Made by a program: the position numbers and the translations under genes. Under the pieces are notes generated by a model. The model did no database searches. It worked only from the letters and a program-made list of their open reading frames with translations, and had not been told where the DNA came from. Below are positions 25,576-34,242 of a DNA stretch of 34,242 nucleotides, piece by piece. Source of the DNA: Bacteroidales bacterium (GTDB lineage Bacteria > Bacteroidota > Bacteroidia > Bacteroidales > UBA12077); assembly GCA_027859205.1 (NCBI GenBank), contig JAQIBH010000050.1:1-34242 (forward strand). Direction: 5' to 3'. Position 1 is the first letter of the stretch; every line of letters begins with the position of its first letter.

Positions 25576-26421
25576 ATGAATTACAAGTCAACAACTTATT
25601 CCTCATTCGACGGAATGAAACTCTCTGGTTATATATGGGAACCAAAAGAAAATCCAAAAGCAATTATCAATCTGGTACATGGGTTTGGTGAGTATAGCGA
25701 GCGATATGACCAATGGGCAATGCGTTTTACTGATAAAGGTTTTCTTGTTCATGCAATAGATTATCGTGGACATGGAAAATCGGAAGGAAAAAGAGGGCAT
25801 ATTAGTAATTTTGAGGAGTTTTTAAATGATATTGATGTTATTGTAAAAGGATCGAAAAAACTATATCCGGAATTGCCACAGTATATATATGGGCATAGTT
25901 TGGGTGGGAATATTGTGACTAACTACATTTTAAAAAGAAATAATGATTTTAAAGGAGCAATTATATCTTCTCCTTGGTATAAATTATCTTTTAATCCTTC
26001 GGCTTTTATGCTTTTTTTGGCAAGAATAATGAATAAAGTTTATCCAAAATTTACGCAGAAATCTAAATTGGAATTGAATGCTCTAACACATGATAAGAAA
26101 GTTGTTGATGACTATTTGGAAGATCCTTTGGTTCATGAGAAAATATCTACAAGAATGTTTTTTGAGATTTATAAATCAGGAGATTGGATTTTAGAAAATG
26201 CCAAAAAAATAAACTTACCTGTTTTAATTCAGCATGGTAATAGCGATAAAATAACATCTTATAAAGCAAGTAAGGAATTTGCAGAAAAGGCAAAAGAGTT
26301 GAATAAAGAAGTTGATTATAAGGAATGGCCAGGATTGTATCACGAATTACACAATGAGTTACAAAAAGAAGAAATATTTGACTTTATTTTAAAATGGATT
26401 GAAAAAAGCTTTGAGTCTTGA
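25576..26421 (+). CDS. Alpha/beta hydrolase, monoacylglycerol-lipase-like
   Basis: The 281-residue serine hydrolase has an oxyanion region in LVHGFGEYSERY (about 33-44), the nucleophile Ser108 in YGHSLGGN, Asp224 in HGNSDKIT and His256 in GLYHELHNE, the complete triad. DYRGHGKSEGKRGHI (about 62-76) is typical of the monoacylglycerol lipase/lysophospholipase branch (Hydrolase_4). No signal peptide is seen, so it is cytoplasmic. The ATG at 25576 fits the family. The last codons and stop overlap the first heptads of the element that follows. Confidence 0.9.
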   Translation: MNYKSTTYSSFDGMKLSGYIWEPKENPKAIINLVHGFGEYSERYDQWAMRFTDKGFLVHAIDYRGHGKSEGKRGHISNFEEFLNDIDVIVKGSKKLYPELPQYIYGHSLGGNIVTNYILKRNNDFKGAIISSPWYKLSFNPSAFMLFLARIMNKVYPKFTQKSKLELNALTHDKKVVDDYLEDPLVHEKISTRMFFEIYKSGDWILENAKKINLPVLIQHGNSDKITSYKASKEFAEKAKELNKEVDYKEWPGLYHELHNELQKEEIFDFILKWIEKSFES

Positions 26422-26437
26422 GCAGGGAGCTTTGAGC
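26410..26437 (+). repeat. Left heptad array of the second four-helix-bundle element
   Basis: Units TTTGAGT, CTTGAGC, AGGGAGC and TTTGAGC are perfectly phased at 7 nt. AGCTTTGAGCTA (26428-26439) and AGCTTTGAGT (26407-26416) are both perfectly inverted on the far side of the gene. The hydrolase stop TGA lies in the second unit. Confidence 0.75.
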
Positions 26438-26457
26438 TAATAAAGAATATAAAAAGA

Positions 26458-26811
26458 ATGAAGAATTTTAAAAATTTAAAAGTCTGGGAAAAGGGATTTC
26501 AAATAGCGATTTCTACATATAAAATAACAAAGAAATTCTCAACTGAAGAGAAGTATGGATTGACTAGTCAAATGAACCGTGCATCAATTTCAATTACATC
26601 GAATATTGCTGAAGGAAGCAGCAGAAGAAGCGAAAAAGATTATTTCCGTTTTTTAGAAATTGCTTTAGGGTCTTGTTTCGAATTAGAAAGTCAATTATTA
26701 ATTTCCACAGAATTAGAGTTTATTGAAAGAGAACAAGCAAATTCATTATTACAAAATATCGATGAAGAGCAAAAAATGCTTATTGCTTTTATGAAAAAGC
26801 TAAATAATTAA
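26458..26811 (+). CDS. Four-helix-bundle protein (23S rRNA IVP / Avd-like), copy 2
   Basis: The 117-residue paralogue of the protein at 22000 belongs to the same family. It shares FKNLKVWEKGFQ, KYGLTSQMNRASISITSNIAEGSS (about 34-57) and KDYFRFLEIALGSCFELESQ, which is nearly identical between the copies. It lies between an alpha/beta hydrolase and a GSCFA gene with no functional link to either. The gene is exactly enclosed by two inverted heptad arrays, so transcript ends could pair and display the coding region as a loop, as in rRNA intervening sequences. Function is unknown. Confidence 0.9.
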   Translation: MKNFKNLKVWEKGFQIAISTYKITKKFSTEEKYGLTSQMNRASISITSNIAEGSSRRSEKDYFRFLEIALGSCFELESQLLISTELEFIEREQANSLLQNIDEEQKMLIAFMKKLNN

Positions 26812-26812
26812 T

Positions 26813-26843
26813 GCTCGTAGCTCAAAGCTAAAAACTCAAAGCT
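26813..26843 (+). repeat. Right heptad array of the second four-helix-bundle element
   Basis: Units GCTCGTA, GCTCAAA, GCTAAAA and ACTCAAA, then GCT, are in 7-nt phase. TAGCTCAAAGCT (26818-26829) inverts 26428-26439 perfectly (12 bp), and ACTCAAAGCT (26834-26843) inverts 26407-26416 (10 bp). The array begins two bases after the stop codon. Confidence 0.75.
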
Positions 26844-26851
26844 ATTTTACT

Positions 26852-27841
26852 ATGAAAAACTTTCACACAATTATACAACCAGAACCGTCTAAAAACAAAA
26901 TAGGCTATGACACCCCAATGCTTTTTCTAGGTTCGTGTTTTACAGAGAATATTGGGAATAAAATTACTGAGTTAAAACTTCCGGTACAAATAAATCCATT
27001 TGGTGTTTTATATAATTCGGTTTCGGTTCGAAATGGTCTGGAAATATTGATCGACCAAAAGAAATTTAAGGAAACAGATTTAGGCTATTTTAACGAACAA
27101 TGGTTTAGTTTTTATCATGATTCTGAGTTTTCAGATTCCGATAAAAAGCAAAGTTTAAATAAAATTAATACATCAATTAAATTAGCAACTGAACAATTAA
27201 GAAAAGCGGAGTATCTAGTTATTACTTTTGGTACCGCTTGGGTATATAAATACCTGGAAACAGGAAATATTGTTTCAAATTGCCATAAAATTCCCTCAAA
27301 AGAATTTGAACGAGTTAAACTGGAACCTGCGGATATTTTTGTTGAATGGTCGAATTTGATAAGTAGATTACAAGAGCTAAATCCAAAATTGAAAATAATA
27401 TTTACAGTAAGTCCGGTTCGTCATTGGAAAGATGGAGCAGTTCAAAATCAATTGAGTAAATCAACATTGATTTTAGCAATTCATCAATTAAAAAATAAGT
27501 TTGAGAATGTAGAATATTTCCCGGCTTATGAAATTATGATGGACGATTTGCGTGATTATCGTTTCTACGCAGATGATATGCTACATCCATCAAAAGTTGC
27601 TGTTGATTATATTTGGGATCAGTTTTCGAAAACATATTTTGGTAAAGAAACAACAGATATTTTTAAAGAAATTGATAAAATAATCTTGGCAAGAAATCAT
27701 CGTCCTTTAAATCCCAACACTCAAAACCATAAAAACTTTATTAAAAAGCAAATAGAGAATATTCAAAAACTTTCTAAGATGTATAGCTTTATTGATTTTG
27801 AAGAAGAGTTAAGATTTTTTACAAAGAATAAAAATTATTGA
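26852..27841 (+). CDS. GSCFA domain protein
   Basis: The 329-residue protein has the name-giving motif LGSCFTENIG (26-35) of the GSCFA family, a branch of SGNH/GDSL-like hydrolases. NPFGVLYNS (48-56), LVITFGTAWVY, TVSPVRHWKDG and ADDMLHPSKVAVDYIW follow, with the probable catalytic Asp/His in the last. The substrate is unknown; Bacteroidota carry it commonly as a housekeeping gene. It lacks a signal peptide. It follows the second IVP-like element, and its own promoter is probably hidden by or within that insertion. Confidence 0.9.
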   Translation: MKNFHTIIQPEPSKNKIGYDTPMLFLGSCFTENIGNKITELKLPVQINPFGVLYNSVSVRNGLEILIDQKKFKETDLGYFNEQWFSFYHDSEFSDSDKKQSLNKINTSIKLATEQLRKAEYLVITFGTAWVYKYLETGNIVSNCHKIPSKEFERVKLEPADIFVEWSNLISRLQELNPKLKIIFTVSPVRHWKDGAVQNQLSKSTLILAIHQLKNKFENVEYFPAYEIMMDDLRDYRFYADDMLHPSKVAVDYIWDQFSKTYFGKETTDIFKEIDKIILARNHRPLNPNTQNHKNFIKKQIENIQKLSKMYSFIDFEEELRFFTKNKNY

Positions 27842-27871
27842 TAAAAAGACACAGTCAAGATTTGTAGGGTT

Positions 27872-28624
27872 TTAATCGAATAATTTATTTTTAAGTATTT
27901 TTTCAAGATCTTCAGGAGTATCAATTCCATAGCTTTCAAAATTAGTTATTGCCACAGAAATGTTATAACCATGTTCAGTCCATCTTAATTGTTCAAGAGA
28001 TTCTGCTAGTTCTAAAGGAGACTGTGCTAACTTTGTTAAAACTTTTAGGGTTTCAGTTTTATACGCATACATTCCAACATGCTTATAAAAATCATGTTTT
28101 AAATGCCATTGTTCTTTTTCAAAATTTCTAATGTAAGGAATTGGAGACCGACTAAATAAAATTGCTTGCATTTGGTTATTAAATATAACTTTAGGTTTGT
28201 TAACGTCAAAAATATCTTCCGTGTTTTCAATCTTTTTTACTAAAGTCGCAATTTCGGTTTTAGGGTTTTTAAAACAAGATATTAATTCCTGAATTTGTTC
28301 CGGATAAATGAAAGGTTCATCTCCTTGAATATTTAAAACAACATCAAAATTCTTTTTGGTATTTTCCCGAATTTTTACGATTGCTTCTGCAATTCTATCT
28401 GTACCACTTTGATGGTTCTCAGAAGTCATTATAACATTGCCTCCAAATCGGGTAACTTCGTCCGCAATTCTATTGTCATCCGTAGCAACATAAACATTAT
28501 CCAGCGCTTTTTTAGACTGTTCATAAACCCTTTCAATCATAGATTTCCCATTAATATCAGCCAATGGTTTGCCTGGGAACCTGGTTGATGCATATCGTGA
28601 AGGAATAATGCCTATAAATTTCAT
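27872..28624 (-). CDS. kdsB: CMP-KDO synthetase (3-deoxy-manno-octulosonate cytidylyltransferase)
   Basis: The 250-residue KdsB activates KDO with CTP to CMP-KDO for the lipid A core. It has IIPSRYASTRFPGKPL (6-21), the CTP-binding start; then VYVATDD, TSENHQSGTDRIAEA, NIQGDEPFI with the metal-binding Asp, and HVGMYAYK. The C-terminal LEQLRWTEHGYNI and GIDTPEDLEK are also family motifs. It is monocistronic and convergent with the GSCFA gene, and the 31-base gap between them has no hairpin. Confidence 0.96.
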   Translation of the reverse strand: MKFIGIIPSRYASTRFPGKPLADINGKSMIERVYEQSKKALDNVYVATDDNRIADEVTRFGGNVIMTSENHQSGTDRIAEAIVKIRENTKKNFDVVLNIQGDEPFIYPEQIQELISCFKNPKTEIATLVKKIENTEDIFDVNKPKVIFNNQMQAILFSRSPIPYIRNFEKEQWHLKHDFYKHVGMYAYKTETLKVLTKLAQSPLELAESLEQLRWTEHGYNISVAITNFESYGIDTPEDLEKILKNKLFD

Positions 28625-28659
28625 ATTAATTTAATTTGAATAAAGCAAATGTACAATTA

Positions 28660-28694
28660 AAACTCTAAACACTAAACTTGAAACTCGAAACTAA
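28660..28694. repeat. Solo array of five heptads (AAACNNN)
   Basis: AAACTCT, AAACACT, AAACTTG, AAACTCG and AAACTAA start at 28660, 28667, 28674, 28681 and 28688, an exact 7-nt period. No gene is associated. It lies in the intergenic gap between kdsB and the sigma-54 regulator. It looks like one end of the elements that bracket the four-helix-bundle genes, with a different heptad sequence. Confidence 0.65.
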
Positions 28695-28764
28695 TTTCCT
28701 GCCTTAATGACAGCTATTTTTTCTTAATTATTGTTAAAAAATCTAGATTTCAAATTTAAAATTG

Positions 28765-28772
28765 TAATTTTG
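28765..28772 (+). promoter_or_regulatory. -7 promoter box of the sigma-54 activator/lptE/secG operon
   Basis: TAATTTTG matches TAnnTTTG and lies 38 bases before the ATG. A TTG at 28731 is too far to be a -33 element. No sigma-54 type GG-N10-GC promoter is seen here. Confidence 0.35.
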
Positions 28773-28810
28773 TCATAATATAAATTGTAATTATTAATAG
28801 CTGAATTTCA

Positions 28811-30037
28811 ATGGATATTCAAAAAATAAAGCAACGTTTTGGAATTATAGGTAATTCAGAAGGATTAAACCGTGCAATTGATGTTGCAGCACAGGTTTCT
28901 CCTACTGATTTGTCTGTTTTGATAACCGGAGAAAGTGGTACAGGAAAAGAAGTATTCCCACAAATAATTCATAATTTCAGTTCTCGTAAACACGGTAAAT
29001 ATATTCCAGTTAACTGTGGAGCAATTCCAGACGGAACAATTGATTCCGAGCTTTTTGGGCATGAAAAAGGATCGTTTACGGGTGCTCACGATAGCAGAAA
29101 AGGGTATTTCGAGGAAGCAAATAATGGTACAATTTTTCTTGATGAAGTTGCTGAATTGCCTTTGTCAACACAAGTTAGATTGTTGCGGGTATTGGAGTCA
29201 GGAGAATTCTTTAGGGTGGGTTCTTCATCAGTTCAAAAAACAAACGTGAGGGTTATAGCTGCTACGAATGTTGACATAATTATGGCTATCGAGGAAAATA
29301 AATTTAGAGAAGATTTATATTACAGATTAAATACTGTACCTATCATTATTCCACCACTGAAAGAACGCGAAGGAGACATTTATTTACTTTTCAGAAAATT
29401 TGCAAACGATTTTGCCGAACGATATAGAATGCCTTCAATAAGTTTGGGTGAAGAAGCTCGTAGAATATTAGATAATTATGAATGGCCGGGAAATGTAAGA
29501 CAATTAAAAAATATTACAGAACAACTTTCGGTTATAGAAACTCAAAGAGTTGTTACCGAAGATGTAATTAAAAAATATTTGCCTGATTATTATCCTAATA
29601 AATTGCCGGCATTGTATAAAGACAATCTTGTCAATGAAAAAACATTTGCAAGTGAACGAGAGATTTTATATAAAATTTTATTTGATATGAAATCGGATTT
29701 AAACAATGTAAAAAAGCTTGTACATGAATTTATTGATAAAGGAACTGATATAAATGATTTGAAAAATGCCGATCAATATATTCAAAATATCCAACAAGAA
29801 TCTTCTTCATTATTAAATTCACCGAACGTTCAGCAAGCTCCTATGCAAAATAGCGATCATAATATTGAGGATACTGAAGAATTTGTTGAAGAATCACTTT
29901 CATTACAAGAAAAAGAAGTTGAATTAATAAGAAAAGCATTAGATAGGCATAAAGGTAAAAGGAAATATGCAGCGCAAGACTTAGGAATATCTGAAAGGAC
30001 TTTATACCGAAAAATTAAAGAATACGATATCGATTAA
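28811..30037 (+). CDS. Sigma-54-dependent activator without receiver domain
   Basis: The 408-residue AAA+ enhancer-binding protein begins directly with the ATPase. It has Walker A GESGTGKE (40-47), the sigma-54 loop GSFTGA (87-92), Walker B FLDEVAEL (109-116) and the arginine-finger region FREDLYYRL. A Fis-type helix-turn-helix closes it (KYAAQDLGISERTLYRKIKEY, about 385-405, given in pieces by position). The region between them (about 255-370) is long and acidic, with no known domain. With no sensor domain, its activity must be set by level or partners. It heads a tight operon: 3 bases to lptE. Confidence 0.93.
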   Translation: MDIQKIKQRFGIIGNSEGLNRAIDVAAQVSPTDLSVLITGESGTGKEVFPQIIHNFSSRKHGKYIPVNCGAIPDGTIDSELFGHEKGSFTGAHDSRKGYFEEANNGTIFLDEVAELPLSTQVRLLRVLESGEFFRVGSSSVQKTNVRVIAATNVDIIMAIEENKFREDLYYRLNTVPIIIPPLKEREGDIYLLFRKFANDFAERYRMPSISLGEEARRILDNYEWPGNVRQLKNITEQLSVIETQRVVTEDVIKKYLPDYYPNKLPALYKDNLVNEKTFASEREILYKILFDMKSDLNNVKKLVHEFIDKGTDINDLKNADQYIQNIQQESSSLLNSPNVQQAPMQNSDHNIEDTEEFVEESLSLQEKEVELIRKALDRHKGKRKYAAQDLGISERTLYRKIKEYDID

Positions 30038-30040
30038 ATT

Positions 30041-30544
30041 ATGAGAAAATTATTACTGTTAATATTTATATACATATTCATAAGCCAGGCATGTACTGTT
30101 AATTACTCTTTAACAGGAGCTTCAATCGCCCCGGAAGTAAAAACAATTTCAGTGCAAAATTTTGTTAATAGAGCACCCCTTGGTTTGGCAAATCTCGAAC
30201 CTTATTTTACGGATGAATTAAAAGACAAATTTAAATCGCAAACCAGTTTAACACTTGTTGGAGATGACGGTCATCTTAATTTCGAAGGAGAAATTACAAA
30301 GTACGATACTAAACCAATGGCAATTACAGGTGATGAAATCGCCGCTCAAAACAGACTTACAATAACGATACATATAAAATTTACAAATGAAATTGAACCT
30401 GTATATAATTTTGATTCTAACTTTACACAATTTGCAGATTACAGCAGTGACCAGGATTTATCTTCAGTAGAACAGGTATTGGTTGAGGAAATTGTTGAGA
30501 AATTAATTGAAGATATTTTTAATAAATCAGTAGTTAATTGGTAG
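30041..30544 (+). CDS. lptE: LptE-family LPS-assembly lipoprotein
   Basis: The 167-residue protein has a lipoprotein signal with SQAC (Cys18). The mature part has SLTGASIAPEVKTISVQNFVN (about 23-43) and LVGDDGHLNFEGEITKYD, the pattern of the Bacteroidota LptE family (secreted, beta-sandwich). LptE forms the plug of the LptD channel that inserts LPS in the outer membrane. It follows the sigma-54 activator by 3 bases. Sequence conservation in this family is low, so assignment leans on the pattern and on the known neighbours (regulator, TPR protein, secG). Confidence 0.85.
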   Translation: MRKLLLLIFIYIFISQACTVNYSLTGASIAPEVKTISVQNFVNRAPLGLANLEPYFTDELKDKFKSQTSLTLVGDDGHLNFEGEITKYDTKPMAITGDEIAAQNRLTITIHIKFTNEIEPVYNFDSNFTQFADYSSDQDLSSVEQVLVEEIVEKLIEDIFNKSVVNW

Positions 30545-30549
30545 ATATT

Positions 30550-31536
30550 ATGACTGATTCAGATATTCTTAAATACATAGATGATCCTGGATTGCTTGTT
30601 CAATCAGACCTTAATCAGTTATACGAATTGATAAATAAACATTCGTACTTTCAAACAGCTAATATATTACTTCTTAAGGCCTTAAAATCTCAAAATCACA
30701 GTGATTTTGAACAACAATTATCTAAGTCGTCGGTTTATGTTGGAGATCGAGATTTGTTATTTAAATTCTTAAATAAAGAATTAGAAGAATTTGAAGTAAA
30801 AGATGAAGTTGTAGAGCAAGAAAAAATAGTTGATGAACTTACTGATTCCAAATTGTTAAAGAACAAAAATGTTAGACGAAAAATAATTGATAGTTTTGAT
30901 GGAATGGGTGAAAATATTTCTGAAACCATTTCAAGTCAGTTGGAGTTTTCTACCTTAAAAGATAATGATAAAATAGAATATCCTTCAGAAATATATTTTA
31001 TTGAAGAGGAACGCGTAGGGAAAAATAATATTATTACTATTGACGCTGATCCTGATGATATTCAAAAAATAAAAAAAAGAGATATTTTACATATAGATGA
31101 AGTAAGTGCATCTAAAAAAGAAGTTTATTTAGAGAAAAAACAAGAAATTAAAGAATCTTTTGAGTTGATTGAATCAGAAAAAATAGAAAAACAAAAAACG
31201 GTAGGAAAACAAAAACGAGGAGAATATTTCGATATAAATAATTACGCTGACGATGATGTTTTGAAAAAAGATGACAGCCTAATTTCTAAGTTTATTCAAC
31301 AAAATTCTCGAATAATACCAAAAGAAACAAACGAAGAAAATATTGATATTTCGGAAGATAGTACAAGGGAGGATAGTAACTTATTATCAGAAACTCTAGC
31401 TAAAGTTTATATAAAGCAAAGATTATTTGAAAAAGCAATTTCGGCATATGAAAAATTAAGTTTGAAATATCCGGAAAAAAGTACTTACTTTGCAAGTCAA
31501 ATTGAAATAATACAGGATAAAATTAATAAACAATAA
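30550..31536 (+). CDS. Tetratricopeptide-type protein of the lptE-secG operon
   Basis: The 328-residue protein has no signal peptide or membrane segment. The N-terminal part (about 1-85) is helical (DPGLLVQSDLNQLYELINKH and SYFQTANILLLKALK). A long, highly charged, low-complexity middle (about 85-270) follows, probably disordered or coiled. A C-terminal TPR-like pair closes it (SETLAKVYIKQRLFEKAISAYEKLSLKYPEK, about 280-310, in one unit). The ATG at 30550, 6 bases after the lptE stop, is preferred to the TTG at 30538. Function is unknown; it lies next to secG, which begins 12 bases later. Confidence 0.8.
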   Translation: MTDSDILKYIDDPGLLVQSDLNQLYELINKHSYFQTANILLLKALKSQNHSDFEQQLSKSSVYVGDRDLLFKFLNKELEEFEVKDEVVEQEKIVDELTDSKLLKNKNVRRKIIDSFDGMGENISETISSQLEFSTLKDNDKIEYPSEIYFIEEERVGKNNIITIDADPDDIQKIKKRDILHIDEVSASKKEVYLEKKQEIKESFELIESEKIEKQKTVGKQKRGEYFDINNYADDDVLKKDDSLISKFIQQNSRIIPKETNEENIDISEDSTREDSNLLSETLAKVYIKQRLFEKAISAYEKLSLKYPEKSTYFASQIEIIQDKINKQ

Positions 31537-31547
31537 AATACTTTGAT

Positions 31548-31889
31548 ATGTACGCATTAGTTTCAGTATTAATCATTATTGCGAGTATATTACTAACATT
31601 AATCGTGTTAGTTCAGAACTCAAAAGGAGGCGGATTAGCAGCGAATTTCTCCGGATCTAATCAAGTTATGGGTGTAAGAAAAACTACAGATTTTCTTGAA
31701 AAAGCAACTTGGACATTAGCAGTTAGCTTGGTAGTTTTAAGTGTAGTTGCTACAATGACTATACCTAGAGGTGGAGTAGAGGTTAAATCAAAAATTGAGC
31801 AACAAATTGATAATGCTATTGATCCTACGCAAATGCCACAATTCCCAACTTCAGTTCCGGAAACTGAAGAAACTGGTGACGGAGAATAA
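31548..31889 (+). CDS. secG: Protein translocase subunit SecG
   Basis: The 113-residue SecG is the accessory subunit of the SecYEG channel for export across the inner membrane. It has a first membrane segment at about 1-22, the conserved VLVQNSKGGGLAANFSGSNQVMG loop (about 20-42), and a second segment at about 52-72. A hydrophilic C-terminal tail rich in Pro and Glu is common in Bacteroidota. It is the last gene of the operon, followed by a terminator hairpin. Confidence 0.95.
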   Translation: MYALVSVLIIIASILLTLIVLVQNSKGGGLAANFSGSNQVMGVRKTTDFLEKATWTLAVSLVVLSVVATMTIPRGGVEVKSKIEQQIDNAIDPTQMPQFPTSVPETEETGDGE

Positions 31890-31912
31890 TAGCTGTTTAT
31901 AAAAATATATTG

Positions 31913-31948
31913 AGTGTCAGTCTGTCATAAAGGCTGACACTTTTTTTA
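31913..31948 (+). terminator. Intrinsic terminator after secG
   Basis: AGTGTCAG (31913-31920) pairs with CTGACACT (31934-31941) across a 13-nt loop, followed by a T run. It separates secG from groESL. Confidence 0.8.
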
Positions 31949-31958
31949 TGCAAAACTC

Positions 31959-31987
31959 TTTGGCATAAATTATGATCAATAGCTTTT
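31959..31987 (+). promoter_or_regulatory. Possible groESL promoter
   Basis: TTTG (31959-31962) and TAGCTTTT (31980-31987) are separated by 17 bases, close to the Bacteroidota -33/-7 pattern, 42 bases before the groES ATG. No CIRCE inverted repeat is present, so HrcA control is not indicated. Confidence 0.4.
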
Positions 31988-32029
31988 CGTAAAATAAAAA
32001 TAAGTTAAACAATTTAAATATTAATAAAG

Positions 32030-32308
32030 ATGTCAAAATTTAAGTACAGACCACTAAAAGATAGAATTTTAGTTGAGTCTCATAAAGCTGAAGCAAAAAC
32101 CGCAAGCGGAATCATCATTCCTGATTCGGCACAGGAAAAACCTCAAAAAGGAACTGTTATAGCTGTTGGTGATGGGAAAAAAGATGAGCCAATGACATTA
32201 AAAGTTGGTGATATTGTTATTTATGCTAAATATGGCGGAACCGAAATTAATATTGATGGTACAGATTATTTGATTATGCGTGAAGACGATATTCTTTTAG
32301 TTGAATAA
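32030..32308 (+). CDS. groES: Co-chaperonin GroES
   Basis: The 92-residue GroES is the 10-kDa lid of the chaperonin. It has PLKDRILVE (8-16), the mobile loop KTASGIIIPDSAQEKPQ (about 23-39), GTVIAVGDG, VGDIVIYAKYGGTEI and the ending YLIMREDDILLVE. Length and motifs are standard. It forms an operon with groEL, 34 bases downstream. Confidence 0.97.
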   Translation: MSKFKYRPLKDRILVESHKAEAKTASGIIIPDSAQEKPQKGTVIAVGDGKKDEPMTLKVGDIVIYAKYGGTEINIDGTDYLIMREDDILLVE

Positions 32309-32330
32309 TTAAATTAAGTTAAAAAAATAA

Positions 32331-33980
<1,650 letters not shown>

Positions 33981-34034
33981 GAAATCAATCATCCTTGCTA
34001 GTTCATATTGGCAAGAAACTTAAATATATATTTC

Positions 34035-34069
34035 AACCCTTTGTGGCTTTGAGCGCAAAGGGTTTTTTT
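34035..34069 (+). terminator. Intrinsic terminator after groEL
   Basis: AACCCTTTG (34035-34043) pairs with CAAAGGGTT (34056-34064) across a 12-nt loop and leads into seven Ts. Confidence 0.85.
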
Positions 34070-34077
34070 ATTTTTTA

Positions 34078-34242
34078 ATGGTCATTTCTGCTAAAGAGAG
34101 TATCGTATTATATTATATTAAAGCACTAGCATCCGAAAGTCGGGATATTAAAAAGCCCTCAGAATCTTGTATTTTTGAGTTTGACAAAAAACTTTATAAA
34201 ATATGGGACTCTTCAGGCGAAACAAAAATAACAATAAACCAC
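34078..34242 (+). CDS. Partial ORF running off the right edge
   Basis: An open frame from ATG at 34078 to the window end gives 55 codons (MVISAKESIVLYYIKALAS and so on). There is no clear ribosome site, the start is just after the groEL terminator, and no family is recognisable. A short palindromic repeat is read through as part of the frame (ASESRDI). It could be a real gene start or a chance opening. Confidence 0.35.
   Translation, partial: MVISAKESIVLYYIKALASESRDIKKPSESCIFEFDKKLYKIWDSSGETKITINH
34131..34146. repeat. Short palindromic repeat near the right edge
   Basis: ATCCGA-AAG-TCGGGAT has inverted arms with one base missing from the left arm. It is of the same style as the GC-capped repeats at 19763 and 21514 but differs in sequence. 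Confidence 0.4.

Noticed and set aside
31890-32029. CIRCE element before groESL
   Set aside because: No TTAGCACTC/GAGTGCTAA inverted repeat; the only hairpin is the secG terminator.

Overview
The window looks like chromosomal DNA of a low-GC member of the Bacteroidota (Bacteroidales/Marinilabiliales-like; the exact order is not decided by what I can see). The grounds are -7 promoter boxes of the TAnnTTTG type, mostly weak Shine-Dalgarno sequences, surface lipoproteins with Cys followed by acidic residues, the suf gene order B-C-D-S-E-T, GSCFA and DUF3078 proteins, and the block sigma-54 regulator - LptE - TPR - SecG - GroES - GroEL. I see no rRNA, tRNA, CRISPR array, transposase or phage gene.

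Layout. 1-5.4 kb: a small unknown gene converging on a giant tandem UvrA (1620 aa, four ABC ATPase modules). 5.4-8.4 kb: an envelope cluster on the minus strand (GH114-like lipoprotein, two other lipoproteins, an outer-membrane barrel). 8.5-11.3 kb: a LytTR response regulator and its TPR sensor kinase. 11.5-14.7 kb: an ECF sigma factor with a probable membrane partner, a small membrane protein, a decayed copy of the partner, a CPBP protease and an FKBP lipoprotein. 14.9-15.9 kb: thiL. 16-21.9 kb: the suf Fe-S assembly operon. 22-27.9 kb: queG, two four-helix-bundle (23S-IVP-like) genes, envelope proteins, YjbQ, an alpha/beta hydrolase, GSCFA and kdsB. 28.8-34 kb: sigma-54 activator, lptE, TPR, secG, groES, groEL.

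Main observations. (1) Two minus-strand promoters, in front of the barrel gene and of the lipoprotein/GH114 pair, each carry three 11-bp units close to ATTAAnnAACG at an exact 21-bp period. In both, the proximal unit lies 28 nt from a TAnnTTTA -7 box. This is the geometry expected of LytTR operators, and the LytTR regulator is encoded immediately upstream, so a local regulon is proposed. (2) The GH114/TM1410-like lipoprotein appears circularly permuted: motifs normally in the C-terminal part come first. (3) Both four-helix-bundle genes are bracketed by 7-nt-periodic arrays in inverted orientation, and a gene-less array of five heptads lies near 28.66 kb. This suggests an IVS-like element living outside rRNA. 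(4) Several short palindromic repeat families lie in or against genes; one adds exactly seven codons to the fourth ATPase module of the tandem UvrA and one supplies the sufE stop codon.
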